From Mycobacterium aquaticum (GTDB lineage: Bacteria > Actinomycetota > Actinomycetes > Mycobacteriales > Mycobacteriaceae), in the NCBI RefSeq assembly GCF_002086485.1, contig NZ_MVHF01000028.1, positions 39,458 through 103,457 on the forward strand: a stretch of DNA of 64,000 nucleotides, given 5' to 3'. Shown here one piece after another: positions 29,451 to 37,435 of this stretch. Position 1 is the first letter of the stretch; every line of letters starts with the position of its first letter. The translations under genes were made by a program, and so were the position numbers. The notes beneath the pieces are model-generated. The model made no database searches, was not told the origin of the DNA, and was given only the letters and a program-made list of their open reading frames with translations.

Positions 29451-29468
29451 CACCAATAATTATTGGTG
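29451..29468. promoter_or_regulatory. Perfect palindrome, probable TetR operator
   Basis: CACCAATAATTATTGGTG is self-complementary over all 18 bases and sits midway between the divergent TetR and permease genes, 26 bases before the permease ATG. It is AT-rich against a high-GC background, as operators and -10 regions tend to be. A partial repeat (GACACCAAC) follows at 29470. Confidence 0.75.
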
Positions 29469-29494
29469 CTGACACCAACAAGGAGGCTGCGAGG

Positions 29495-30946
29495 ATGGCG
29501 GGCGATACGGACGAACGGGAGGTGGTCACCGACGAATTCGGCAGGGTGGAGACCCGCGGCATCGATTTCATTCCGGCTGAAGAACGCCATGGCAAGCCGC
29601 GTGACCTGTTCAAAGTGTGGGCCGCCTCCAACATCAACTACCTCTACATCGTTCTGGGCGGCCTGTTGACGGTATCGGGCCTCAACATCTGGCAGGCCAC
29701 GCTGGTCGTGGTGGTGGGCAACCTGTTCTGGTTCGCAATCGGCGTGATGGCCACCAGCGGCCCGGTCGCAGGCGCACCGAGCAGCGTCATCATGCGAGCG
29801 ATGTACGGGATCACTGGCAACAGGCTGAACCTCGGGATCTTCCAGTGGCCGGTATTCATCGCGTACGAAGCCATCAACCTATGTGTCGGCGCATTGGCCG
29901 GATATGCGGTCGTCGAAGCTGCCGGGGTGTCTCTGCCGGTACCGGTCCGGGTGGCCATTGTCGTGGTGATCGCCGCAGCCACACTGGTGATCAGTGTCTA
30001 CGGCCACGCCACCATCATGCGCATGAGCGGCGTGTTCACGGTGATGCTCGCCGCGGTGATGCTCGTGTTGGGCATATTCGTCGTGGCCCACGCCGATTGG
30101 GCTTATCGACCCGACACAGCCCTCAGCTCGGGCCCGCTGTGGGCGACGATGGCCGCGGGAACCGCGATCATCGCCGCAGCACCACTGTCGTGGGGGGTAA
30201 GCCCGGATTACGCCCGGTACCTGCCCACCGAGACCTCGGCGCGGGCGGTAGCGATCTGGACGGCGCTGGGCGGATTCATCCCCTCCGTCACGCTGGGAGT
30301 GCTTGGCGTGCTGGCCGGAACAGTCATCGATATGGCCGATGCGCAAGGCAATCTCGCCAAGATCGTGCCGGCGTGGTTCTATCCGGTGTTTCTGCTGGTG
30401 ATCGTCGTCGGTTCGATGGCCAACAACGTGCTGACCATGTATTCGTCCGGGCTGTACCTGCAAGCCGTGGGTATCGCGTTACGCCGTTCGATCACGGTGC
30501 TGTTCGACGGTCTGCTCGGAACAGCGCTCGCCTGCTACGCCTTGTTCGTCTCCGATTTCACCAGCGCGCTCAGCGGCATTCTCGAGTCGAGCATTCTGCT
30601 GGTGGGTCCGTCGGTTGCCATCTATGTCACCGATCAGTGGTTGCGGCACAACCGTTATGACGGCATTGCGCTCAACGATGTCAGCGCACACGGCGTCGCC
30701 TGGTACACCCGCGGGTTCAATATCGCAGGCATCGCAGCGTTTCTCGCGGGCGCGGCCGCAGCAGCCTTGTTCGTGCAGAACAGCGAATTCGCCGGGCCCC
30801 TCGCAGGCGCACTGGGTGGCGCTGACCTGTCCTGGCTGGTCGGCCCGCTGGTCTCCGCATGCGTCTACATCGTCGTCACGAGGCTCTGCTACCCCGCCCT
30901 GCCCACCGGGCAGGACCTGACAACACGCAAGACCTTCGTCCAGTGA
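29495..30946 (+). CDS. NCS1-family nucleobase/cytosine-type permease
   Basis: 483-residue transporter with about 12 helices. The start ATG follows a strong AAGGAGG site. Family landmarks: the N-terminal GIDFIPAEERHGKPRDLFKVWAA, first helices IVLGGLLTVSGLNIW, GAPSSVIMRAMYGITGNRL and the substrate-side sequence SWGVSPDYARYLP. NCS1 carriers take up purines, pyrimidines, hydantoins, thiamine or allantoin with a cation. The adjacent MBL-fold enzyme (4-base GTGA overlap) may process the imported substrate. Probably controlled by the TetR protein and palindrome upstream. Confidence 0.9.
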   Translation: MAGDTDEREVVTDEFGRVETRGIDFIPAEERHGKPRDLFKVWAASNINYLYIVLGGLLTVSGLNIWQATLVVVVGNLFWFAIGVMATSGPVAGAPSSVIMRAMYGITGNRLNLGIFQWPVFIAYEAINLCVGALAGYAVVEAAGVSLPVPVRVAIVVVIAAATLVISVYGHATIMRMSGVFTVMLAAVMLVLGIFVVAHADWAYRPDTALSSGPLWATMAAGTAIIAAAPLSWGVSPDYARYLPTETSARAVAIWTALGGFIPSVTLGVLGVLAGTVIDMADAQGNLAKIVPAWFYPVFLLVIVVGSMANNVLTMYSSGLYLQAVGIALRRSITVLFDGLLGTALACYALFVSDFTSALSGILESSILLVGPSVAIYVTDQWLRHNRYDGIALNDVSAHGVAWYTRGFNIAGIAAFLAGAAAAALFVQNSEFAGPLAGALGGADLSWLVGPLVSACVYIVVTRLCYPALPTGQDLTTRKTFVQ

Positions 30947-31704
30947 GCCGGCAACTCCCCTTGGGCCGCTCATGGTTTCGCACCCGTGCGGTGAGTCCGA
31001 CGCTCGATCGAATCGATGAGCCGCACGTTCACGACCTGCTCCGCGCCAACATCTGGCACATGCGCGGACGAGATCGCGATCTCGTCGTCGACACGGGTCT
31101 CGGTGTGGCGTCGCTCCGTGCCCACCTACCGCAGTTGTTCGCACGGGATCCCGTCGTGGTGTTGACCCACGCTCACCTCGACCATATGGGTGGCGCCCAC
31201 GAATTCGATTGCTGCTGGGCATATCCCGGCGAACCGTTTCGCACACCTCCGCCGGGCAGTCTGTATCCGGAGCCCTTGGCGGACGAACTGGGAATCAGTG
31301 CTGCGGATTTCGGCATCGACGGCCCGATACTGCTGGATGCCCTACCGCGCTCGGACTACGCGCCCGGCGACTACCGCCTGCAGCCGGCACCGAAGATCGA
31401 ATGGCTCAGTGAAGGTATGCGGATCGACCTCGGTGACCGTAGCTTCACGGCGCTGCACCTGCCCGGCCACACACCGGCCAGCGTCGGTCTGGTCGACGAA
31501 GTACACGGCACGCTGTTCTCGGGTGACGTCGTCTACGACGACATCCTCATCGACAACTGCGTCGGCTCGCACATCCCCGACTACCGCATCACCATGAACC
31601 GGCTGACCGAACTCGACGTCAGCGTCGTGCACCCCGGCCACGGGGACAGTTTCGACCGAGACCGGTTGTGCGACATAGCCAACGACTACCTGCGGCGCAC
31701 GTGA
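30943..31704 (+). CDS. MBL-fold metallo-hydrolase
   Basis: 253 residues; GTG start overlaps the permease stop, so the two are translationally coupled. The metal motif HxHxDH is VVLTHAHLDHMGGAHEF; a second His is in LHLPGHTPASVGLV, the bridging Asp in LFSGDVVYDD and the last His in VVHPGHGDSF. All glyoxalase-II-like metal ligands are present, so it should be active with two metals. The substrate could be a lactone or ring product tied to the permease cargo; this is inference. Confidence 0.88.
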   Translation: MSRQLPLGRSWFRTRAVSPTLDRIDEPHVHDLLRANIWHMRGRDRDLVVDTGLGVASLRAHLPQLFARDPVVVLTHAHLDHMGGAHEFDCCWAYPGEPFRTPPPGSLYPEPLADELGISAADFGIDGPILLDALPRSDYAPGDYRLQPAPKIEWLSEGMRIDLGDRSFTALHLPGHTPASVGLVDEVHGTLFSGDVVYDDILIDNCVGSHIPDYRITMNRLTELDVSVVHPGHGDSFDRDRLCDIANDYLRRT

Positions 31705-31714
31705 GCAGGCAGGA

Positions 31715-34342
31715 TCACAACTCGATGTGGTGGGCGGCGCCCACGCCCGCGTAGCGCTGCGGGCTGCAGGTCAGCACGATCACCTGGCCGTCGCCGCCCA
31801 CCGCATCGAACACCGCGCCCATCTTCACCAGCCGCTCGGCATCGGTGAACCCGAGTGCATCGTCGATGATCACCGGCACGTTGTCCTCCTTGGCCACCAG
31901 CGCCGCGCCGGCCAGCCGCGTCACGATGGCCAGCTGCTCCTTCGCGCCGCCCGACAGCGACTCGTACGGCACCGTCCGGCCCGACACCGTGCGGGTGCAG
32001 ATCCGCAGTTCACTGTCGACGTCGACATCGAAGTCCTCACCGAACACCAGCCGGCCGAGGCGCTGCACCTCGAGCCGGAACGGGTCGGCGTAACGCTGCC
32101 GCGTGGCGTCGCGGTGCCTGCTCATCACCGAACGCAACATCTCGGCAGCCCGGGCCCGCCGATGCACCTGGCGGTATTGCGTTGCGGCATGCTCACGTTC
32201 GGTCTCGGCGGCATCGAGCTGTCCCTTGCGGCCTTCGGTGCCGTACACCTTCAGTTGGGTCGCGACCTCACGCAGCCCGTCGACCGCCGCATCGTGGCGC
32301 GCTCCCAGTTCTTCGGCAGCGTGTACTGCCGCAGCCAGTTCGGCGTTCACGAGATCCGGTGTGCTGCCGTCGAGTTCGCTGCGCAACGCCGTGACCTTCG
32401 CGCAGGCCGATGCGGCCCGGTCACCGTCGGCCTGCGCGGCCACCGCCAGCTCGTCGTCCCCGACGGTGGCGCGCTGCGCGGCGAGACGACCGGTGTCCAC
32501 GGTCAATTCGGCCTGAGCCGCGGCGAGCTTCTCGCGCAGCACCGTGACGCCGGTGGTTGCTTGCGAGAGCTTCCGCGCGGCTGCGTTGGCCACCTTGCGA
32601 TGGGTTTCAGCGTCGATGACCGCCTGCCGGTGAGCTGCGACTGCCGCGTCGAGTTCCGTTCTGGCCGTGGCGATGTCGGCAGGACCGTCGAGGTCGAACA
32701 GCGCCGCTTCGGCCGGCTGATCGGCGCTGAGCGCCGCCAGGCGCGCCCGCAACGCGGGCACTTGATCGTCGCCGGTCAGCGCATCCACGGTGGCCCGGGC
32801 CCGGTCCCGGGCCCCGATGAGCTCGCGACGGCGTTCGTCGAGCGCCCGAGCGGCGGCGACGTCGGCCACCCCGGCCCCGGCCAGGGCGGAGGCCAGCACA
32901 GCCTGCGCTGCGGTGAGCTTGGCCCTGGTCTCGGCCGCAGGCGTGCCCGGCACCACCGTCACAGTGAGAACGCCCGGGACCTCGACATCGGTCTGCGCGG
33001 TGGTACGCACCGACCACTGCCCACCGGCGTCGAGTGCCACGTCGGCGTCACCCACGCGAACCGCGACGTCGGTCGCCGCAACGAGTTCGATACGCGCCGA
33101 GGCGAGTTCGTCCTGACCCGCGGCGCGCTCGACGGCGACGGCCGCGGTCTCGATGGCCCGCATCCCCGCCTCGTCCAGGGTGATCGTGGCGAGTTCGTGG
33201 CTGATCCGGTCGACTTCGCGTTGCGCGGAGTCGATCCGGCCCAGCCGGGTGGCCAGCCGCTCGACCTCCTCGCGCGCAGCCAGCCGGTCGACCATCGCCC
33301 GGGCGGCGTCGACCCGGTCGGCGTGCTCTCGCACCGCCGCCTGGGCCAGCTCGGCAGCGTCCTCGGCGGCCTCATGGACCTCGTGCGCCGTCTCGGCGTC
33401 GGCCGCGGCTGCCGTGACGGCAGCGGTTACTTCGACGATGGCCGCGGTGCGCTCATCGATGTCGGCGCGCAACCGGCGGCGTTCGGTGAGGGCCGCGGTC
33501 GAGGCTGCATACGTGGCCTGGGCGGCTGCGGCCACCACCTCGGCCTCCTTGAGCTGTGCGGTCAGTGCCGCGACGGCCTCGGCAGCGGTACGGGCGGCGG
33601 TCAGCCGTACCGTGGCCTGGGCCCGTTCGTCGGCCAGGCGACGCACCTCGGCGGTCAGCTCGGCGTGCCGGCGCACCGCGTCGTCGACCTCGGCCACCGC
33701 GGCCGCACGGTGCGCGACCTCCTGGTCTGCCTCGGCCAGGCGCTTGATCACCGCGGCCCATTCACCGGTGGGACGGCCCGTGCCCGTTAAGTACCGTGCG
33801 TACTCCGCGTCGATGCGCTCGACGAGCAACGGCTCGTCACCCGACAACGAAACTGCTTGGCCCGCAGCGACATCGAGCGCGCGCGCCAGCGCATCGGAAC
33901 CCGACAGGTCCACCGGCGCGGTCGGCGCCGACTGCAGTACTCGCTGGGCCTGCCACAGCGCGGTGTCCACGGTCTCGTTCAGCATGGCCAGCACGCGCTC
34001 ATGTGCCTCGTCACCGCTGAGCTGTTCACGTCTGGGCGAGAGCACCGTCAGCTCGGTCTCGGCGCGTTTGTGGAACCGCTTGCGGTACACGAACCGGTAT
34101 GGGCCGGTGGAGATTTCGGCCGTAACCTCGGCACCGACGTCGGCGTGGGTCGGCTTGACCTGCTTGACGTCCTTCTTGGTCGAGCGGTCCTTGGCCTCGA
34201 TCAGCAGGTCCAACGCCTCGATCATCGACGACTTGCCGATCTCGTTGGCGCCACTGACCACCACCACACCGTGATCGGGAAACTCGATCTCGCGGTGGGT
34301 GATTCCACGGTAATTCGTCAGGACGAGCCGATGCAGTTTCAC
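31715..34342 (-). CDS. SbcC/Rad50-like AAA ATPase with coiled coil (Rv1278-like)
   Basis: 875 residues, exactly the length I recall for M. tuberculosis Rv1278. The P-loop near residue 36 is SGANEIGKSSMIEALDLL; the C-terminal lobe has signature LSGGAKEQLAIVTRLAGAAL and Walker B VPVIIDDALGFTDAERL. Between about 180 and 720 is Ala/Glu/Arg-rich coiled coil with a short central region containing VVPGTPAAETRAKL. The architecture is Rad50/SbcC-like, though no CxxC zinc hook is seen, so it is nearer to RecF-like or YhaN proteins. It overlaps the nuclease gene by four bases. The pair probably acts on DNA ends or structured DNA. Confidence 0.88.
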   Translation of the reverse strand: MKLHRLVLTNYRGITHREIEFPDHGVVVVSGANEIGKSSMIEALDLLIEAKDRSTKKDVKQVKPTHADVGAEVTAEISTGPYRFVYRKRFHKRAETELTVLSPRREQLSGDEAHERVLAMLNETVDTALWQAQRVLQSAPTAPVDLSGSDALARALDVAAGQAVSLSGDEPLLVERIDAEYARYLTGTGRPTGEWAAVIKRLAEADQEVAHRAAAVAEVDDAVRRHAELTAEVRRLADERAQATVRLTAARTAAEAVAALTAQLKEAEVVAAAAQATYAASTAALTERRRLRADIDERTAAIVEVTAAVTAAAADAETAHEVHEAAEDAAELAQAAVREHADRVDAARAMVDRLAAREEVERLATRLGRIDSAQREVDRISHELATITLDEAGMRAIETAAVAVERAAGQDELASARIELVAATDVAVRVGDADVALDAGGQWSVRTTAQTDVEVPGVLTVTVVPGTPAAETRAKLTAAQAVLASALAGAGVADVAAARALDERRRELIGARDRARATVDALTGDDQVPALRARLAALSADQPAEAALFDLDGPADIATARTELDAAVAAHRQAVIDAETHRKVANAAARKLSQATTGVTVLREKLAAAQAELTVDTGRLAAQRATVGDDELAVAAQADGDRAASACAKVTALRSELDGSTPDLVNAELAAAVHAAEELGARHDAAVDGLREVATQLKVYGTEGRKGQLDAAETEREHAATQYRQVHRRARAAEMLRSVMSRHRDATRQRYADPFRLEVQRLGRLVFGEDFDVDVDSELRICTRTVSGRTVPYESLSGGAKEQLAIVTRLAGAALVAKEDNVPVIIDDALGFTDAERLVKMGAVFDAVGGDGQVIVLTCSPQRYAGVGAAHHIEL

Positions 34343-35523
34343 GCTGCTCCCTTTGCTCTTCGCGCAAGCGGCTCATCGGAACCCCTGGTGTCGACCAGCC
34401 GCAGCAGCAGGCCCAACGCGGCCCGCGCGTCCTCGGCGCCATCGGCGTCGGACCGCGCGGTGGCGACCAGTTCGTCGACCGCGGCCGCGGCGAACCCGCC
34501 GATACCAAGATCGTCGAACTCGCCGTCGGCAGGCAGCACCGCGATGTCGGTGTGCCGCTCCCACACGGTCAGTGCCGCGAACAACCGGGCGTACTTGTCC
34601 AGACAGGCGTCGAGGGCCGCCTTGGCGGTCACGGTGAGCGAGCCGGTCAACGCCAGCCGCACGACGGTACGTTCCTTGTCGCCCAACTGGTCCAGGTTGA
34701 TGTCGAGGTCGGCCACCTCGCGGTCGCTGTCGACGTCGCGGCGCAGCGTGACGAAGCGCCAGCGGCCCACCCGCTCGGAGTTCACCCGCACCGGGCGCTG
34801 CGGGTCCTCTTCATCGATGTCGACGAGAAGCACGTGGCCGGAATCGGATTCGATGTCGTCGTAGTTGGTGACCTCCGGTGCGCCGGAGTACCACACCCGC
34901 CCCGTCGACCCCACCTCGGTGCGGGAGTGCTTGTCCCCCAAGGCCACATAGTGCACGGCCCCGCGTGCCAGCGCTGCCTCGACGGCCGCCAACCGGATCA
35001 GCGACGGCTTGTCCTTGTCCGGGTCGAGCACGTCGACCCCGCCATGGCCGACCACAATGCGGGTCACGCCATCGGCGGGCAGATCCGCCAGCACATCACC
35101 GGTCAGATCGGTGGTCGGCGCCTTGGACCGCCACGGCGCGGCGATGATCTGCAGGCCGGGCCGCACCTCATGGACCCCGGCACGGTCGAGGACGACGACG
35201 TTCTCCGGCCGCTCGGCGAGAAACAGCGCGCTGGTGTACACCGACGCCGCGTCGAGCGGATCGTGGTTGCCCGGCAGCAGGTACACCGGGACACCGACGG
35301 CGCGCATGGCCTCCAGCGACTGGCTGATCTCGCGAGGCGCCAACTGGTTGTGCTCGAACACGTCGCCGGCCACCACCACGAATTCGGCTCCCGTGCGAGC
35401 CGCCAGCGCGCCCAACCCGGCCACCGCGTCCCGGCGAGCGGCCGAATACCGTGGCTGCGCCTCACCGTTGAGAAAGTGCCGGGTCATGCCGAGCTGCCAG
35501 TCGGCGGTGTGCAGAAAACGCAT
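34339..35523 (-). CDS. SbcD/Mre11-like metallophosphoesterase (Rv1277-like)
   Basis: 394-residue calcineurin-fold nuclease. Metal ligands lie in FLHTADWQLGM, VVAGDVFEHN, LPGNHDPLDA, VVGHGGVDV and ALGDKHSR. These are the five blocks of SbcD/Mre11-type exonucleases. The start MRFLHTADWQLG was used since family members begin there; an upstream Met exists at 35598. Coupled to the ATPase by a four-base overlap, it should form a nuclease-ATPase complex. Divergent from the phosphatase gene 130 bases away. Confidence 0.9.
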   Translation of the reverse strand: MRFLHTADWQLGMTRHFLNGEAQPRYSAARRDAVAGLGALAARTGAEFVVVAGDVFEHNQLAPREISQSLEAMRAVGVPVYLLPGNHDPLDAASVYTSALFLAERPENVVVLDRAGVHEVRPGLQIIAAPWRSKAPTTDLTGDVLADLPADGVTRIVVGHGGVDVLDPDKDKPSLIRLAAVEAALARGAVHYVALGDKHSRTEVGSTGRVWYSGAPEVTNYDDIESDSGHVLLVDIDEEDPQRPVRVNSERVGRWRFVTLRRDVDSDREVADLDINLDQLGDKERTVVRLALTGSLTVTAKAALDACLDKYARLFAALTVWERHTDIAVLPADGEFDDLGIGGFAAAAVDELVATARSDADGAEDARAALGLLLRLVDTRGSDEPLARRAKGAA

Positions 35524-35653
35524 TCGCAGCCCGTCCTTTCTGATCCGTTCGCGTCGTTCGTCGTCGAGCAAGGCGAGTGTAGGTCGGGGCGCCGACAAGT
35601 CCGGGGACGTCGATCGGCATGGCCCAACGCCGGATCCCCGATAGCCTCATGCG

Positions 35654-36160
35654 ATGAGCACCAACACCCTGCTGCTGTTGCGTCATGCGAAATCGGACTA
35701 CCCCGACGGCGTGCCCGACCATGAGCGCCCGCTGGCCGCGCGTGGAATCCGGGAGGCCGCGCTTGCCGGTGACTGGATCCGCGCCAACGTGCCGCCGATC
35801 GACGCGGTGCTGTGCTCGACCGCGACGCGTACCCGTCAGACCTTGGCGCGCACCGGGATCGACGCGCCGGTGCGTTACGTCGACCGCATTTACGACGCGA
35901 CCGCGGGCACCGTGATCGATGTGATCAACGGCGTGGAATCACAATTCGGCACCGACGTGTCGACGGTGCTGGTGATCGGCCACGAACCGGCCATGTCGGC
36001 AACCGCGCTCGGGCTGTCCGACGGTAGCAATACCACCTTGACGCAGGAGATTTCGCTGAAGTTCCCCACCTCCGCCGTCGCGGTGCTGCAGACCGGCAGC
36101 CGCTGGGACGATCTGGGCCTCGGCGGCGCCGAACTGGTCGGCTTCCACGTAGCGCGCTGA
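35654..36160 (+). CDS. SixA-like histidine phosphatase (Rv1276c-like)
   Basis: 168-residue phosphoglycerate-mutase-fold phosphatase. The catalytic RHG-type motif is LLLLRHAKSDYPDG with the nucleophile His in RHAKS, as in SixA phosphohistidine phosphatases; VLCSTATRTRQTLA provides the second Arg and VLVIGHEPAMSATAL the second His. It may dephosphorylate a phosphohistidine protein. The gene is placed as in M. tuberculosis, between lprC and the nuclease pair. Ends in a hairpin shared with lprC. Confidence 0.88.
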   Translation: MSTNTLLLLRHAKSDYPDGVPDHERPLAARGIREAALAGDWIRANVPPIDAVLCSTATRTRQTLARTGIDAPVRYVDRIYDATAGTVIDVINGVESQFGTDVSTVLVIGHEPAMSATALGLSDGSNTTLTQEISLKFPTSAVAVLQTGSRWDDLGLGGAELVGFHVAR

Positions 36161-36173
36161 GCCCGCGGCTCAG
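36157..36173. terminator. Hairpin between SixA-like and lprC genes
   Basis: CTGAGCC / GGCTCAG with a 3-base CGC loop, spanning both stop codons of convergent genes. A short but perfect 7-bp stem. Confidence 0.45.
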
Positions 36174-36727
36174 GAGTTGGTGTTGAGCGTGAGCTCCATC
36201 AGCTTGACCGCCATCGAGCAGGCGTCGATACCCGGCGCCTGTGGGTTCACCCACCACCCGACCACACCGGCGGCGTCACTGGCCACCCCGCACGCGCCGT
36301 TGGGGCTGTTGGGCTTCATGATGATCGAGTCGACCCCGTTGATGCGGCGGGATTCGATCCCGTACTGCAGCTGCTGAGCGACCTTGCGTTCGTTGTCCAG
36401 GCTGCCCTGCTCGTACCAGAACCGGGTGATGTCGATCAGGCCCGCCGGGTTGGCCGCCTGCCAGCGGCACACCGCACCGACGAACGTGCTCTGGATGTCC
36501 AGCGGGTCGGCACCGACGGTCTTGGCCAGGATGTCCTGAGTCAGGACGTCGCATTCCTTGAGCAGGTTGGGGTACTGCTTCTCGGACTTGTTGTTGCTGG
36601 GCCCGCCGCTGGAGCCCTCCTTGGCCGCAACGCCATCGACCGTGCGAGTGCAGCCGGTGAGCCCGGCGAACACGGCCAGAGCGGCCACCATGACGGTGAG
36701 TCCTTTACGACCCCTGCGCACGCTCAT
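36170..36727 (-). CDS. lprC: DUF3558 lipoprotein LprC
   Basis: 185-residue lipoprotein. The signal is MSVRRGRKGLTVMVAALAVFAG with lipobox LTGC, so it is anchored outside the membrane. The DUF3558 domain is marked by LLKECDVLTQDILAKTVGADPLDIQSTFVGAVCRWQA and the later GACGVASDAAGVVGWWVNPQ. Two Cys pairs probably form disulfides. The start overlaps lprB by four bases. Function is unknown for this mycobacterial family. Order lprB-lprC next to the SixA gene matches M. tuberculosis. Confidence 0.9.
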   Translation of the reverse strand: MSVRRGRKGLTVMVAALAVFAGLTGCTRTVDGVAAKEGSSGGPSNNKSEKQYPNLLKECDVLTQDILAKTVGADPLDIQSTFVGAVCRWQAANPAGLIDITRFWYEQGSLDNERKVAQQLQYGIESRRINGVDSIIMKPNSPNGACGVASDAAGVVGWWVNPQAPGIDACSMAVKLMELTLNTNS

Positions 36728-37308
36728 TTCGAGTTCACAATCGATTGGCGGGCGAGCTCTTTGGCCACCCCGCACGGTTCGGGAAACGGCTTCTGGTCGA
36801 AACTGACCGACCATTCGATGAAGTCATCGTTGAACTGGATACCGACCTCGCACAGGTTGGAGGTGTTCTGCAGCGGGTCCTGACCGATGGCCACGAAACC
36901 GCCGTGCCCCTCGATGTTGATGTCCTCCACGCTGGTGCGCGACAGTTCCTCGGTCTTGCGTTCGCGCCCGATCGGGCTGCCGCGGAACCACGTGAACGAG
37001 AAGTGCGGCCCCAGGATGCTGCCGCCCTGCAGCCACTGGCATCCCGACGAGTTGGCCGCGGTGTTCACCAACCCCTGCACCTGGGTGAGTTCGGCGATGG
37101 TCTGGTCGCTGACCCCGCCGCACTGCGGGAAGAACGGTCCGTGCTTGGCGGCGGCAGACGGCGGCGGCGAGGCCGGCTGCGACGCGCCTGGCCCTGCCGA
37201 ATCACCGGCGCCCGAGCATGCGGCGAACACCGGGACTGCCACGGCAGCCAGCACTGCCAACCGAGTGGCGGTGCGGGTCCGTCGTATGGCCGTCGTGCGT
37301 CCAGTCAC
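36724..37308 (-). CDS. lprB: DUF3558 lipoprotein LprB
   Basis: About 194 residues from GTG 37308 (VTGRTTAIRRTRT); GTG 37317 is an alternative. The signal peptide ends with lipobox FAAC, followed by Ser/Pro/Ala-rich linker and the DUF3558 core: FFPQCGGVSDQTIAEL, SSGCQWLQGG and LCEVGIQFND. Paralog of LprC, overlapping it by four bases; the two may work together in the envelope. Divergent from the ABC exporter operon. Confidence 0.88.
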   Translation of the reverse strand: MTGRTTAIRRTRTATRLAVLAAVAVPVFAACSGAGDSAGPGASQPASPPPSAAAKHGPFFPQCGGVSDQTIAELTQVQGLVNTAANSSGCQWLQGGSILGPHFSFTWFRGSPIGRERKTEELSRTSVEDINIEGHGGFVAIGQDPLQNTSNLCEVGIQFNDDFIEWSVSFDQKPFPEPCGVAKELARQSIVNSK

Positions 37309-37435
37309 GCCATGCACTGTAGCTGCACCCTGTGAGGGCAACCACCGACATGCCGATTGACCAGGACTTTCCAACTCACTTTGCGGTCAGCAGCCAGACA
37401 GGTTCTGCCGCGCCGCGGTGTGCGACAGTAGCTGG

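Noticed and set aside
31727..33790. 687-residue plus-strand ORF opposite the Rad50-like ATPase
   Set aside because: Low-complexity Arg/Gly/His sequence with no motif. The minus strand has Walker A, signature and Walker B motifs.
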